In this document: one piece after another, positions 22,462 to 32,244 of the stretch | Layout of the letters: each line of letters starts with the position of its first letter | Numbering within the stretch: position 1 is the stretch's first letter | Assembly: GCA_029204225.1 (NCBI GenBank) | Contig: CM055096.1 | Location: 60,114,957 to 60,178,956 of the forward strand | Direction of reading: 5' to 3' | Source of the DNA: Diphasiastrum complanatum | Taxonomy: Eukaryota; Streptophyta; Lycopodiopsida; Lycopodiales; Lycopodiaceae | Length of the DNA: 64,000 nucleotides | The notes under the pieces: model-generated | What the model was told of the DNA's origin: nothing | The model's input: the letters and a program-made list of their open reading frames with translations, nothing else | Database searches by the model: none | Position numbers and translations under genes: made by a program

Positions 22462-23008
22462 CACTCCCTCTTCAACTAGATTTAGCATAGACTTTGATAA
22501 TACTCCAAGTGAAGTCCTATGCTTCATGAACAAGTCTTTTCCCAATGCTTTGGTGAAGATATCAGCTACACATTCCCTTGAAGACACATGTTGAAGCTCC
22601 ACCTCCTTTGCAATGACTCGCTCCCTCACAAAATGATATTGTATCTCAATATGCTTGCTCCTAGCATGAAAGATAGGATTGGATGTCCATTCTTTGGGCT
22701 GATTGATTGTCACAAAAGATGATTGGGCTCTCTGAAAAATCCAGCAAGTGAAGATCCTTGATCATCTTCTTGATCCATACCATCTCCTTTGTGCAATGTA
22801 TAAGAGCTTTGTACTCGGCCTCACTAGATGACAATGAGATAGTGGCTTGTTTCTTTGACATCCATGATATAGCTCCATCACCTATGAAAATACAATAAGA
22901 AATAATGGATTTCCTATCCATTACATCTCTAGCATAGTCCGAATCAGAAAAATTCAAAAATATTAGGTGATGATTCCTCATACAATATGCCAAAATCTCG
23001 AGATCCAA
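22459..23008 (-). pseudogene. Copia RNase H (B2), frameshifted
   Basis: Same domain as B1 20128-20688: SDSDYARD, LSSSEAEYKALIH, IIFCDNQSAQRM, then a frameshift at about 22685. SNPIFHARSKHIEIQYHF and VADIFTKALGK follow in the next frame. All three catalytic acids are present, but the break separates the C-terminal third. Confidence 0.88.
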
Positions 23009-23565
23009 TGGTGTACCTCAAAACTCACTTTCCTAGCTTCCAATGCTCCTAGCATAGTTTTTGCCAATAGAACTTTGATCCATCATAAGAATGATCTTTT
23101 TCCTAAGAATAGATCTCCTTTCAATGATCATGTAATGCTCAAAATAGAAACAACCATAATTGATATAAAGAATAGTGTCCACTTGGGATGCTTCACTATT
23201 TCTTACATCAATTTTACATGTAAATGTGACTAGAACATGAAGAATCAAATAGAATGTAAGTGAAATGATTCCACCGTGCTTCCAACTCTGAACTCTCTAG
23301 AAAAATACAGCAAACAAACAATAAATGTGAGTGATCAACTTTTGCTTGCATGTCTTCTCCTCCTTTGTCCTTTGTTGCCTTGTATCCACCATGATACTCC
23401 ATGAATGAGCCTCCATCTTCATCTTGCCATAAGATGCCATCATCGCTTGATGACTTGGACATGAATGAGTGACATAATGAGCCTCCAATAGCTTCATTTA
23501 CATCAGCAAAATCAGCCAAGAATGCTAGTACAAATCCAACATCAAAACAATGCTCACCAATGTAG
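23009..23565 (-). other. Second part of the RT-replacement segment in B2
   Basis: Matches B1 19559-20116: QDEDGGSFMEY, KIDVRNSEASQVDTILYINY and MDQSSIGKNYARSIGS recur. The frame is broken relative to B1 (two overlapping frames at 23033-23248 and 23214-23519, and a small extra piece with MADFADVNEAIGG). That suggests this half is not under coding constraint. Confidence 0.7.
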
Positions 23566-24741
23566 CTAGTTTACCATATCTTGACAATTGCACACATCCA
23601 CATGAAATTGCTCAAACATGAGATAGAACAAGTAAAGTAAACTTGAACAACACTTCCTTGCTTCTCCTTTGACCTTAATTGAGTCTTCAATATGCTGTAA
23701 AAATAGATCCATAACACCTTTGCCAACTACCTCTCCTTTGATGCTCTTGACTAGCTCCAAATTGCCAACTTCCCTTTTGACTAGTTGAAGCCCTTTGAGA
23801 TCAACCTCTTGATCTTCAACTTGACCATCAAAGTCATTGAACAAAATTTGTTTTCCAGATCCATTACTTGATTTTATAGCAAGATAACATCCATCCACTT
23901 GCATAGCTCCATGTACACAAGAAGATCCTCCAAAAGATGTTCCACTCTTCATAAGAGATCGATACTCAAGATCCATTGGTTGGATCCGCTCCTCTTCTTT
24001 CCTTGCCTGATCTACACTTGTAGGCTCATCCAAAGAGGTTAAGAAAGCAGCATAATTTCCAAAAACTACTTGCTTACCCTTTTGATCATATGTGAGCCTT
24101 GAAGGTACTTGTCTTTCTCTTGATGTTCTCCTTGGCTTTTGACTTGATGAAGGTCCATCATCACCACCATCCAAAGTAGGATCCTTCTCATCAACATCAA
24201 GAATGTTAGATCCATCTACTTTACCATCCATCATGCTTGAAGACACCTTTGGAATGTTTCCCTCATAAAAAATGACATCTCTACCAACGACCACTTTGTT
24301 AGTAGAAGGAATGTAAACCTTGTAGGCTTTACTCACCTCACTATATCCAACAAAAATACCTCTTTTTGAAGATGGATCCTCCTTGGTCCTATCATCAAGA
24401 GTAATGTTGACATAGCATGTGCATCCAAAGGTTCTTAGAAAGTTGACACTCGGCCTCCTCTTGAATAGCATCTCAAAAGGTGTCCTTCCATCCAAAATAG
24501 CACTCGGCCACCTATTGCACAAGAAATTGGCACACAACAAAGCTTGATCCCAAAATGGTTTGTCAAGATTAGCACTTAACCTCATAGCTTTAGCACTTTC
24601 ACATAAAGTTCTATTCTTCCTTTCAGCCACTCCATTTTGTTGTGGGGTCCTTGATGTTGTATACTCCCTCTTGATCCCATGCTCATCACAAAAGGCCTTG
24701 AACTTGTTAGATATGTACTCACCACCATTGTCACCTCTCAA
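23566..24741 (-). CDS. Integrase C-terminal half fused in frame to an unrecognised domain (B2)
   Basis: 391 codons open without a break. It begins at RGDNGGEY (second integrase Asp), then PQQNGVAERKNRTLCE with the catalytic Glu that B1 has lost, LCANFLCN, TFGCTCYVN and GIFVGYSEVSKAYKVY. The linker SSSQKPRRTSRERQVPS and AMDLEYRS-type RT start (here PMDLEYRSLMKSGT) follow. From about residue 277 the frame runs into the replacement segment: SSCVHGAMQVDGC, SNGSGKQILFNDFDGQ, GLQLVKREVGNLELVKS, CCSSLLYLFYLMFEQ, ending at a TAA at 23566. The apparent start (24741) is only the first possible codon after the internal deletion. What the added ~110 residues do is unknown. Confidence 0.85.
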   Translation of the reverse strand: MRGDNGGEYISNKFKAFCDEHGIKREYTTSRTPQQNGVAERKNRTLCESAKAMRLSANLDKPFWDQALLCANFLCNRWPSAILDGRTPFEMLFKRRPSVNFLRTFGCTCYVNITLDDRTKEDPSSKRGIFVGYSEVSKAYKVYIPSTNKVVVGRDVIFYEGNIPKVSSSMMDGKVDGSNILDVDEKDPTLDGGDDGPSSSQKPRRTSRERQVPSRLTYDQKGKQVVFGNYAAFLTSLDEPTSVDQARKEEERIQPMDLEYRSLMKSGTSFGGSSCVHGAMQVDGCYLAIKSSNGSGKQILFNDFDGQVEDQEVDLKGLQLVKREVGNLELVKSIKGEVVGKGVMDLFLQHIEDSIKVKGEARKCCSSLLYLFYLMFEQFHVDVCNCQDMVN

Positions 24742-24774
24742 GCACTTGATCTTTGTGGAAAAATTGGTTCTCCC

Positions 24775-25155
24775 TTCCTAAGATTGAAACACACTCAAAT
24801 GAAGTCCAGAAACCTCACTATCTAGAGATCCAATCAAAATTAGGGTTTTGACAAAATCACAAAAACTTGACTATTCCAAATCTACATGCAAATGCTGAAA
24901 ATTTGATATGCAATCTATAAGCCACCACTTAGGCTGAACCAATGATCCAAAAATCGGCCAAATCAAGCATGTGAATTCAAAAAATGGAATTTAACATTAT
25001 ATTGACCTATTTAGTGTTTTGATCTACAAAAGATCCAATCTACAAAAGCAAAAAATCCGATTTTGGTGTAGAATCCTCTCTAGCATGCTCTAGACTTGAT
25101 ATCTTTGCCAAATTATTGATAGATCTTATTTCCTCCTTCATAACTTGAAACACAA
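24775..25155 (-). other. Untranslated leader of B2 (partial)
   Basis: Mirrors the B1 leader from about 16091 to 16478 and has no coding signal. It joins integrase at the deletion point ~24774. Confidence 0.75.
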
Positions 25156-25167
25156 GCTCTGATACCA
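25156..25167 (-). other. Primer-binding site of B2
   Basis: GCTCTGATACCA on the plus strand is the reverse complement of TGGTATCAGAGC. It abuts the 5' LTR at 25168. Confidence 0.92.
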
Positions 25168-25607
25168 TGTTAAAGATTTTAGATCCTTGAGATCCAATCT
25201 ACTTGAATGATCTTTGGTTAGAAAGAGAAATACACTACGAATTTCACCAATGTAGAAAAATCAGCATCTACACACAATTTGAGATGCAAACACTAATAGA
25301 ACTTGATCAAACTTGAATGAAATGATTATGTACTATTGCTGTCCGTAAAAAACCAGCAAGCTACTGTATTTCACATGTGTGGATCCAAAAATAACAAATA
25401 TAGATCATTCTACACATAGAATTGCAAGCAAACACCAAGATAGTGCACCAATGGATAGTAGATCCCAAGAGAACCATGTATAAGCATGAAATGAGATAGA
25501 GAAGAGAGAAGATGACTCTCTCCATGAGTTACATTCTTTTATAACAGGTTCAAACCCTATTTGGCCACTTGGCTTTCCCACCAAAATACTAACCCTACCA
25601 ATTTTGG
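25168..25607 (-). repeat. Truncated 5' LTR of B2
   Basis: About 440 of ~645 bp remain. The match to the B LTR stops at CCAATTTTGG (25607), where F reverse transcriptase sequence begins. The palindrome site reads CACATGTGTG here (25372-25381), so the CACGTG core is mutated. Confidence 0.9.
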
Positions 25608-26747
25608 ATTATGAAAGTACAATTGCTACTTCTAGACGATTCTATCCCAAGTATAAACTTTAGGAAGCCTAGATCTACTATCTTGAACTCACTACTTTGC
25701 TTATGCCTTCATCATCATTTCTTGCCATAATGATGTCATCAACATAAAGCACCAAAATGATGATCTTTCCTTCATTACATTTGAGATATAAAGAAGGTTC
25801 ATAAGCACTTAGTACAAAGCCAAGGGAATAGAGAAAATCATGCAACCTAGAGTACCAAGCTCTAGGTGCTTGCTTCAAGCCATATAGGCTCTTCCTTAAG
25901 TAGCACACTTTTTGCTCCTCACCAAGCCCTTGGGTTGCATCATGTAGATTTCCTCTTCTAAGAAGCCATTCAAGAAAGCATTTGTCACATCCATTTGGTA
26001 GAGATCCCACTTGAACAAAGTAGCAATGCAAATGATTAGTCTAATAGTTACAAGCTTAGCTATAGGTGCAAATGTTTCTTCATAATCCAATACTTTTACT
26101 TGAAGAAATCCTTTAGCAACAAGCCTAGCCTTGTACTTACTAATAGATCCATCTTGATTATACTTTATTCTGTAAATCCACTTACATGAAATTGGTTTCT
26201 TCCCTCTTGGAAGATTTACAAGATTCCAAGTATGATTTTCTTCTAATGCATCATACTCTACTTGCATTGCATCTCTCCAAACTTTAGATCTATATGCTTC
26301 TTCAAAAGATGATGGTTCTTCAAGCAATGTAACTAAGAAGGAGTAAGAGGTAGAAGATGTAGAGTCTTCCTTTTGCTTTGCCTTATCCACATAGGTGAGC
26401 CTTGAGGGCTCGGCCTTGCTTCTTGATGATCTTCTTGGCCCCCTTTGACTAGGATCCTTGTCTCCATCCTCGGGTTTGTCAAGATCATCCTCGAGTTTGT
26501 CAAGATCCTCCTCGGGTTTGTCAAGATCTTCAATGCACAAGGGGTTAGATCCATTAGACAAGCTTTTAGCAAATTGTGACTCATCAGAAAGTACATCATT
26601 GCTTACCTTTACTTTCATATATCCTATATCCCTTGCTATTTTCTCCATAGCCAACAAAAATCCCTTTGAAGGAGGTAGCATCTTCCTTCCTTCTTGTCTC
26701 CAAAGGGATGTGGACATAACAAATACATCCAAGGATTTTAAAAGCAT
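25608..26747 (-). pseudogene. pol: Copia linker and reverse transcriptase (F)
   Basis: From 26747: end of integrase, then a linker with an acidic repeat (LDKPEED-type units, 26469-26531) and RRSSRSKAEPSRLTYVDK. Reverse transcriptase follows: [71 protein letters not shown] and the catalytic YVDD in LVLYVDDIIMA (~25735). The frame shifts near 25900-26030 and stops occur at about 25678 and below. The C-terminal block up to the DLG-x-L-x-Y-x-LG motif is just visible at 25608-25680. It is inactive but relatively young by motif preservation. Confidence 0.92.
26469..26531 (-). repeat. 21-bp tandem repeat in the F linker (3 units)
   Basis: Three consecutive 21-base units (TCGGGTTTGTCAAGATC plus four more bases) encode seven-residue acidic units LDKPEED, LDKLEDD and LDKPEDG. 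The whole-codon period keeps the frame. Confidence 0.85.
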
Positions 26748-27870
26748 TTATATTGGGTTTCTTACCAAACAAAGCTTGATAAGGTGAGATCCCATCAATA
26801 GCACTACTAGGAAGTCTATTACACAAGTAATTAGCACAAGTTATAGCTTCTCTCCAAAATGAGATGGGAAGTGATGCATCAAGTCTTAAAGACTTTGCAC
26901 ATTCACATAGACTCCTATTTTTTCTCTCGACCACCCCATTTTGTTGAGGGGTGTAGGAAAAAGTGTATTTAAATTTAATGCCATTGATCTCACAAAAGTC
27001 TTTCATTTTATTGGAGGTGTACTCTCCTACATTATCACATCTTAGTGCCTTGATGGAAGTACTAAGTTGCTTCTCAACTAGAGACTTGAACTTAATGAAA
27101 GCTTCATATACAAGACTTTTCTTTGATAGTAGCTCAATCCATGTGAATCTAGTACAATCATCTATAAAAGTTACATACATCAAGGCATCTCCATTAATTG
27201 CATGTGAAAAACTATGTACATCAGAATCTATGAGATCCAAGGGAGAGGGAGATCTTGATGAGGATATCTTGTAAGAAGATTTGTGTGACTTTGCAAGGCC
27301 ACATGCCTCATACATCTTTCCACACTTTTTGAAAGCTTTTGGTAGTCCAAGAGCTAGTTCCTTGCTTGCCATTGACTCCATGGATTGAAGATTATGATGG
27401 CCTAATCTCTTATGCCAAAGCTCCACTTTAGAGAGCTCCTCCCTAGCCAAGTTCACACTTTCATTTGCAACATTAGCATCCAAATTGAAAAGTCTATCTT
27501 GCTTAATGCCACTAGCTATGCACTTATCATTTTTCAAGATGGAACAAACTCCATTCTTGAAATGTACATCTAGTCCATTGTCCATTAATTGTCCTACACT
27601 AAGCAAGTTTCTTGAAATGGTAGGAACATACAAAACATTATCTAGATCTATCCTTTTAGATGTGCCTAAGCAAAAAGGAATAGATCCTATGCCATCTATC
27701 TTGCATTCTTGATCACTAGCAGTGTATATTGACTTCTTAGAGTCATTACAAGAGAGAAGAGTAGAAAAATAATGCTTGTTAAAAGACATGTGGGAACTAG
27801 CCCCACTATCTATCCACCATGTGTCTTGACTTGTAGTTGGTGTAGATGCAACCATTTTGATGAGGCACAA
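26596..27870 (-). pseudogene. pol: Copia protease and integrase (F)
   Basis: 424 open codons. Protease WWIDSGASSHMSF lies near the start. NLLSVGQLMDNGLDV and the GAG-pre-integrase LWHKRLGHHN follow. The Cys pair is damaged: YEAC where CEAC is expected. Integrase has LIDSDVHSF, TFIDDCTRFTW, RCDNVGEY (second Asp), and NGVVERKNRSLCE (Glu). LCNRLPSSAIDG and GIFVGYGENSKGYRIY follow. The DDE triad is complete, but the zinc site is lost and the frame ends at 26596, overlapping the linker in another frame. The first codons join directly to gag through a deletion. Confidence 0.92.
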
Positions 27871-28098
27871 GAAAAGACCTCCTTCAAGAGGTCATTGCAT
27901 ACATTCAGCTTTATGCAATGTAGAGCTAATCTTGCTCTCTTCTTGTATTTGGTTTGTTCTTGGGCAGCTTGAGACTCTTCCTCAACTCCTAGAACTATGT
28001 CAAAGAGGTCATGGATCACTAGGAGTGATCCTCACTTTCCAAACGGAATAATTTGTGGAAGTGAGTTTCTCACTTGATTCCAACATATAACCACCCAT
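27846..28098 (-). pseudogene. gag: Copia gag N-terminus (F), mostly deleted
   Basis: The ATG at 28098 (MGGYMLESSEKL, then STNYSVWKVR) aligns with the gag start of G2 at 42755. After a frameshift near 28020, MIHDLFDIVLGVEEE, YKKRARLALHCIKLNV and LLKEVFSCASSK follow. At about 27866 gag is joined to the protease lead-in. The zinc knuckle and most of gag are absent. Confidence 0.82.
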
Positions 28099-28900
28099 GG
28101 ATGACATTGTAGAATGAATGCTCTTCTAAAATCACAAAGATTTCTGAATTTTAAATATCTATGAAAGGCCTAAAGCTCACAAGATTGCCTATAGCCTTGT
28201 CTCTATCAAACTAGCACACAAGCTTGAATGATACACAATTAGATCTTGAGAAATTTCTAGCTTTCACTCTCACAAAAAATTTTGCTTTACACTTTTCTTA
28301 GAGGTTTCACTTCAACTAAGGATCTAGAAATCTCACAAAAGTATAGAATGCAAAAGTCTCATCAGTTTCATTGGCAAAATGATGATCCTTTTATGGATCA
28401 AGTACATCCACGAGTCTGGTACAGTCCAGCAGGTCCACGTGTGAAGAGTGTCACATCACTCAGATCTATCCATTTGATCCATTTTTTATCCTTATCCAAA
28501 GTTGACCTTCTAGAATATGGCTAAAATCCAAAGAGCTAGTCTCCTAGAATATAGAAATATTCCCTACAAAATAGGATCTAAGGAAAATGGTCAACTCTTA
28601 TCTTCTAGAACTCTATACACACGTGTGAACATCCACTTGCCATGTGGGAGCATTTTCTCATGCACATGCAAGGATAAGCTGATTTTTAGGTGACTAGTCA
28701 ACTTGACTAAAAACTAGTCATATCATGTTCAAACTTAATTTGATTGATACAAAATCAAAATAGATATTTACAAGTATGAAAAGTACTTTCTTTCACACGT
28801 GGGAACATGCTCCACACGTGTGAAATCAGATCATGAACATTGTTCTCATGATTGATCTTCATTTACAATAAAAAATGACAAGTGAGAAGTGACAATTTTC
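28099..28900 (-). other. F leader and probable LTR remnant; no gene
   Basis: Non-coding. It carries several CACGTG palindromes (28436-28441, 28618-28627, 28794-28800 region, 28813-28822). A stretch at 28377-28520 resembles inverted blocks of the G LTR (32364-33002). No intact primer site was found, so the LTR border of F is not fixed. Confidence 0.45.
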
Positions 28901-31194
28901 AACAACAATTTCTTTAGAAGGAGGAGTGAAGTGATGGGATAAAATTCTATTTGGAAATCTGTGGGTTGCATAGTTTTCGAAAGAAATCCAGCTGTGGTAT
29001 AGAAATGAAGTTTGATCTGAAAGTAATTTCCAATAGATTCTGAGTATGATTACCTAATTGAAACTTTTTGAATAAGAGGAATTCTCTAGGGATTGTATGG
29101 ACAATCTGGATCTAGATAGGGTTTGAAAGTTGAATCATTATCTATAAGTAGTACAGTGAATGGTCAAAGGTTACTTATTCCATTTTGGTTGGAATAGAAG
29201 TAAGTTTGATCAGAAGTTAAGTCTGAGAGTTCTATATGGGATCAACCTAATCTTACTTTAGTACTAGGATCAGAGAGGGGTTGAGTGAGTGGAAGAAAAT
29301 ATGTTATTAGAGGTAAGTTGGATTGGAAAACTGCTGAGAGTGAATGTTATTCGTCTCAAAGATTTTTTGGATATGTTATTTACTCATGAGAAACAGAAAA
29401 TATTTTGTAGCTGAGTTACAAGATCTCAGTGAGATATGTGAGTAGCATATGTGGGTTCTGGAGGAATCTGCCAGATAACAAATGTGTTTATGTACTGGGC
29501 CATAGTGAGATTATTCACAAATGTGCACAATTAATCTTGTATGAATCTACTATGTATTCCTGGTTACTAGGGTTATTTGGTGCACTTAACCTAGTCGGTG
29601 AACATAAACATGTGATCAAGTATAGTTTTTACAGATACTTGCAAAGCTAACAAATCTTTGGATTGGAGATTTATGGATTAACTTATACATGGTTTGGATG
29701 AGGATCTAATTGTGGGCTAGTATAATTGAGATCTGCACCTAGACATTTGAGATTTCGGAATCATTGGCAATTCACTTGAGTAGTTGATTACTCCAGAATG
29801 AAGTTAATTGGTAAAACGATCAGTGTGATGAGGATTCACCGGAAACTGATGGTTTTGAATTATATTGTTTGTAAGACGCATGATTAGTGAATCATTTGGG
29901 TTCATTAGTTAAAATTGTGTGCATTGAATATACAGTATTCTTGGGATAGAGTATTCTTAGTTAAGGGACTCAACTCATTAGTGATTGTATCCCAAAGAGC
30001 TCAATTGGATAATGAATCATAATGAATCCGATAATAATAACTGAATTGATATTCAATAGGACTTTGGATATCTAGATTTGATTCTAGATTGTAATCTAAA
30101 GTTTTTGTGGTTGAAGTTGATCGTCATTTTGGTATGCGTTCAGTCTTTAATTACCATTGATTTATAGAACTTGAATTTTGCACTTCAGTTTAAGAATCCT
30201 GGTTTAAGAATATTCCTAGATCCAGTATTTTCTTAGTGGAAAGATTTTGGAATGATTCTTACTTTTCCAGAGTTATGTGGGACATATACTCCAGTACCCT
30301 GTAAATGATTATGGTTTTAGATTCCAGAAAATTATGATTGACGAATCATACGAATCTAAATACTTATGGTTGACGGATCATAAATAGATACGTAATTGTT
30401 GTTAGAGGATTATAAGGAATTGTAATGATTCTTAAGTGTGACGATTAAGTCTTGGTTTGTTAATTGAGTATGAATTCAGATTAGTGTTTTGAATCTCTTT
30501 ACTCCAATATTTTATAACCTATGGATCTCACAGACATTATTTATCTAGTGGATGTTGTTCTGCTATAGTTTATAGTCTATAGATGCTTGAGTACAGTTCT
30601 TCATTTGATTGGATCTCCAATTATCATAGGAGACAATGTTATTTTCTTGCATTTGGCGTTAGAAATAGGGGCATTTAACTCAAAAGAGTATCTGGGATAC
30701 TCAGAGTTGAGTTTTATTTATTCAATATCTTAATGATTCTCCTAGAGTTTCTAGTTAAATAAATTATCATATCTTAGAATTGGATTCTAAGGATAGTTGT
30801 ATTTGGAGGCTTTTTATAAATTGTCTGCCAGAGTTTGTGGATAATTTCAGACCGTAAATATTATTTCTTCTTTAACTTTATTCTCCTAAGTTAGGTACGC
30901 TTCATCCAGTGATTCATGTAAGTGTTTTACATGAAGATGATATTACTAACTTGTGTTGAGTGTAACCCAGTTGAGGAAATATATCTCTTAGTCTACTTTT
31001 CAAACCAGAGTTGGTACTCCAAAACAGAGATTAACGATTGGAAATAGGTTTATCTCTGAGTACTTGTGTGATATGAAAGTCAAACTAAGGATAATAATTT
31101 CCTAGGTTAATATTGAAAGTTAAAGGAACTGTTCTTGTGATTCTTTCCTGTTTGAGGAGCTTCTAAGGATAGAAGCAGTTTAAGGAGAAAAGAA
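28901..31194 (+). pseudogene. Heavily decayed Ty3/Gypsy body (M2), mostly unreadable
   Basis: Near 30893-30930 the plus strand reads KLGTLHPVIHVSVLHED, the signature after Gypsy integrase (normally a Pro-x-HPVFHVSLL block). At 31180-31194 a purine-rich AAGGAGAAAAGAA precedes the M2 LTR. The rest is full of stops and I cannot place other domains with confidence. Some open stretches (29429-29650) may be chance. Confidence 0.5.
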
Positions 31195-31671
31195 TGTTAT
31201 GTCCATATTTAGTTAAGGACCTAGAGTAGTCCTAATATGGTAGACCGGCCCTTCAGTGTTCGAGATTATTGGTCATGCCATGATTTAATTCCATGTCAAG
31301 GTCTGTTTGTGACTAATTTCCTTGAGAGGACCCAGACACTCTAACTGAGACATATGGAGTATTGCATGCCTGTGTGACGGATATAGGCAGGAGGACTGCA
31401 TGAAGAGATGTGATCTATTTATAGTTGACCTGCATGGGGGTTGCATGGTTTCATGCACAGAACTCTACTCTCTATATAATGAGGTGGAGATTCTCCCGTC
31501 GACATATTGGGTTTAAGCTACCAGGTTCTCTCTTCTCCTCTTGCTTCACATGGCATGGCTTGGGGGCTAGATCTAGTTTTGATCTAGGATTGGTTGAGTG
31601 GTTTGACTCCATAGTCTCTTCTATTGTGTTCTCCTATCCTCATCTTAGGGGCAATCCTTGAGGGTCTTTAT
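31195..31671 (+). repeat. LTR of family M (copy M2), probably 3' LTR
   Basis: Starts TGTTATGTCCATATTTAG after a purine tract and matches M1 (4287-4772) over its length, with TTTATAG near 31421. It ends near CTTTATA. The sequence after it no longer resembles a primer site. Confidence 0.72.
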
Positions 31672-31743
31672 AGAGTAGGAGTAGAACTCGAGCTAAATGG
31701 ATAGGAGACAAGTGTAATGCTTTGGTTTGATCAAGTTTTCTAG

Positions 31744-31890
31744 AGGTCCAATTAGATTTAGAGGTAGAACCATCAGTGGTCCAATAGAATTTGAGATATG
31801 CTTGGAAATGGTCCAAAAGAAGTTAGAGGTTAATGGATCAATGGTCCAATAGGATTAAGAGGTGTCAAAAGTGTGGTCCAATGATGATTG
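31744..31890 (+). repeat. Minisatellite, five units of 32-33 bp
   Basis: GGTCCAA heads units at 31744, 31777, 31809, 31842 and 31874. Most continue with a run like TAGAATTTGAG or TTAGAGGT. The spacing is 33, 32, 33, 32. The units are diverged, and nothing suggests a CRISPR array or protein coding. Confidence 0.75.
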
Positions 31891-32244
31891 AGCATTGTGA
31901 TTGATCTATAGTCTCTCTAAACTACTCACTTTGAGCTAAATGATTTTGAGATTAAGTGGATTTTGAGTGTTATTGGTTTTCTAGCTTTCTCTCACTACCC
32001 AAGAGCTACCATTGATTTTCTCTCTATACTTGAAAAAGGCAGCCTGTTTTTACTTAGATTATTTTTGCAACACTTCCCACATGTGTGAGTGAGAGTTGGA
32101 AATGATTGAATGCATGTAGTAGAGTAATTTTACCATAGAATCAAAGGTAGATCTTGAATCTCAATCTAGTCTTGATCTTAGTGCATTCACACACCTTAGA
32201 TCACAAGCACATGTATGGGCACTCCACACGTGTGAAATTCACAA
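31891..32244. other. LTR-like spacer; no gene
   Basis: Contains CACATGTGTG near 32078 and CACACGTGTG at 32225-32234 followed by AAATTCACAA, resembling the inner end of the D LTR. Probably an LTR scrap lying against the G1 end. Confidence 0.4.

Larger units (their letters stand above)
21819..25607 (-). mobile_element. Copia-like element B2, inverted partner of B1, internally deleted
   Basis: 3' LTR 21819-22461, RNase H, the RT-replacement segment, integrase C-terminal half, leader, primer site (25156-25167) and a truncated 5' LTR (25168-25607). Relative to B1 about 1.85 kb is deleted, from the leader (B1 ~16478) to mid-integrase (B1 ~18331), fused at about 24774 with AAG present at both ends. 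The outer ~205 bp of the 5' LTR are missing. It lies head-on to B1 with ~485 bp between them. Confidence 0.92.
25608..28098 (-). mobile_element. Copia element F (minus), gag to reverse transcriptase, interrupted by B2
   Basis: In protein order from the right: gag start (28098), a gag-to-protease deletion (~27866), protease, integrase, acidic linker and reverse transcriptase, which stops at 25608 at the B2 border. Its last piece continues at 21818-21700 beyond B2. Gag resembles that of G2 (42755), so F and G are one lineage. LTRs of F were not firmly located. Confidence 0.88.

Noticed and set aside
29429-29650. 73-codon ORF in the Gypsy-like region
   Set aside because: I could not align it to a Gypsy domain, and the region is full of stops, so chance is likely.
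31744-31890. CRISPR-like regular spacing
   Set aside because: Units are adjacent and diverged with no distinct spacers, and the context is a plant retroelement. It is a minisatellite.
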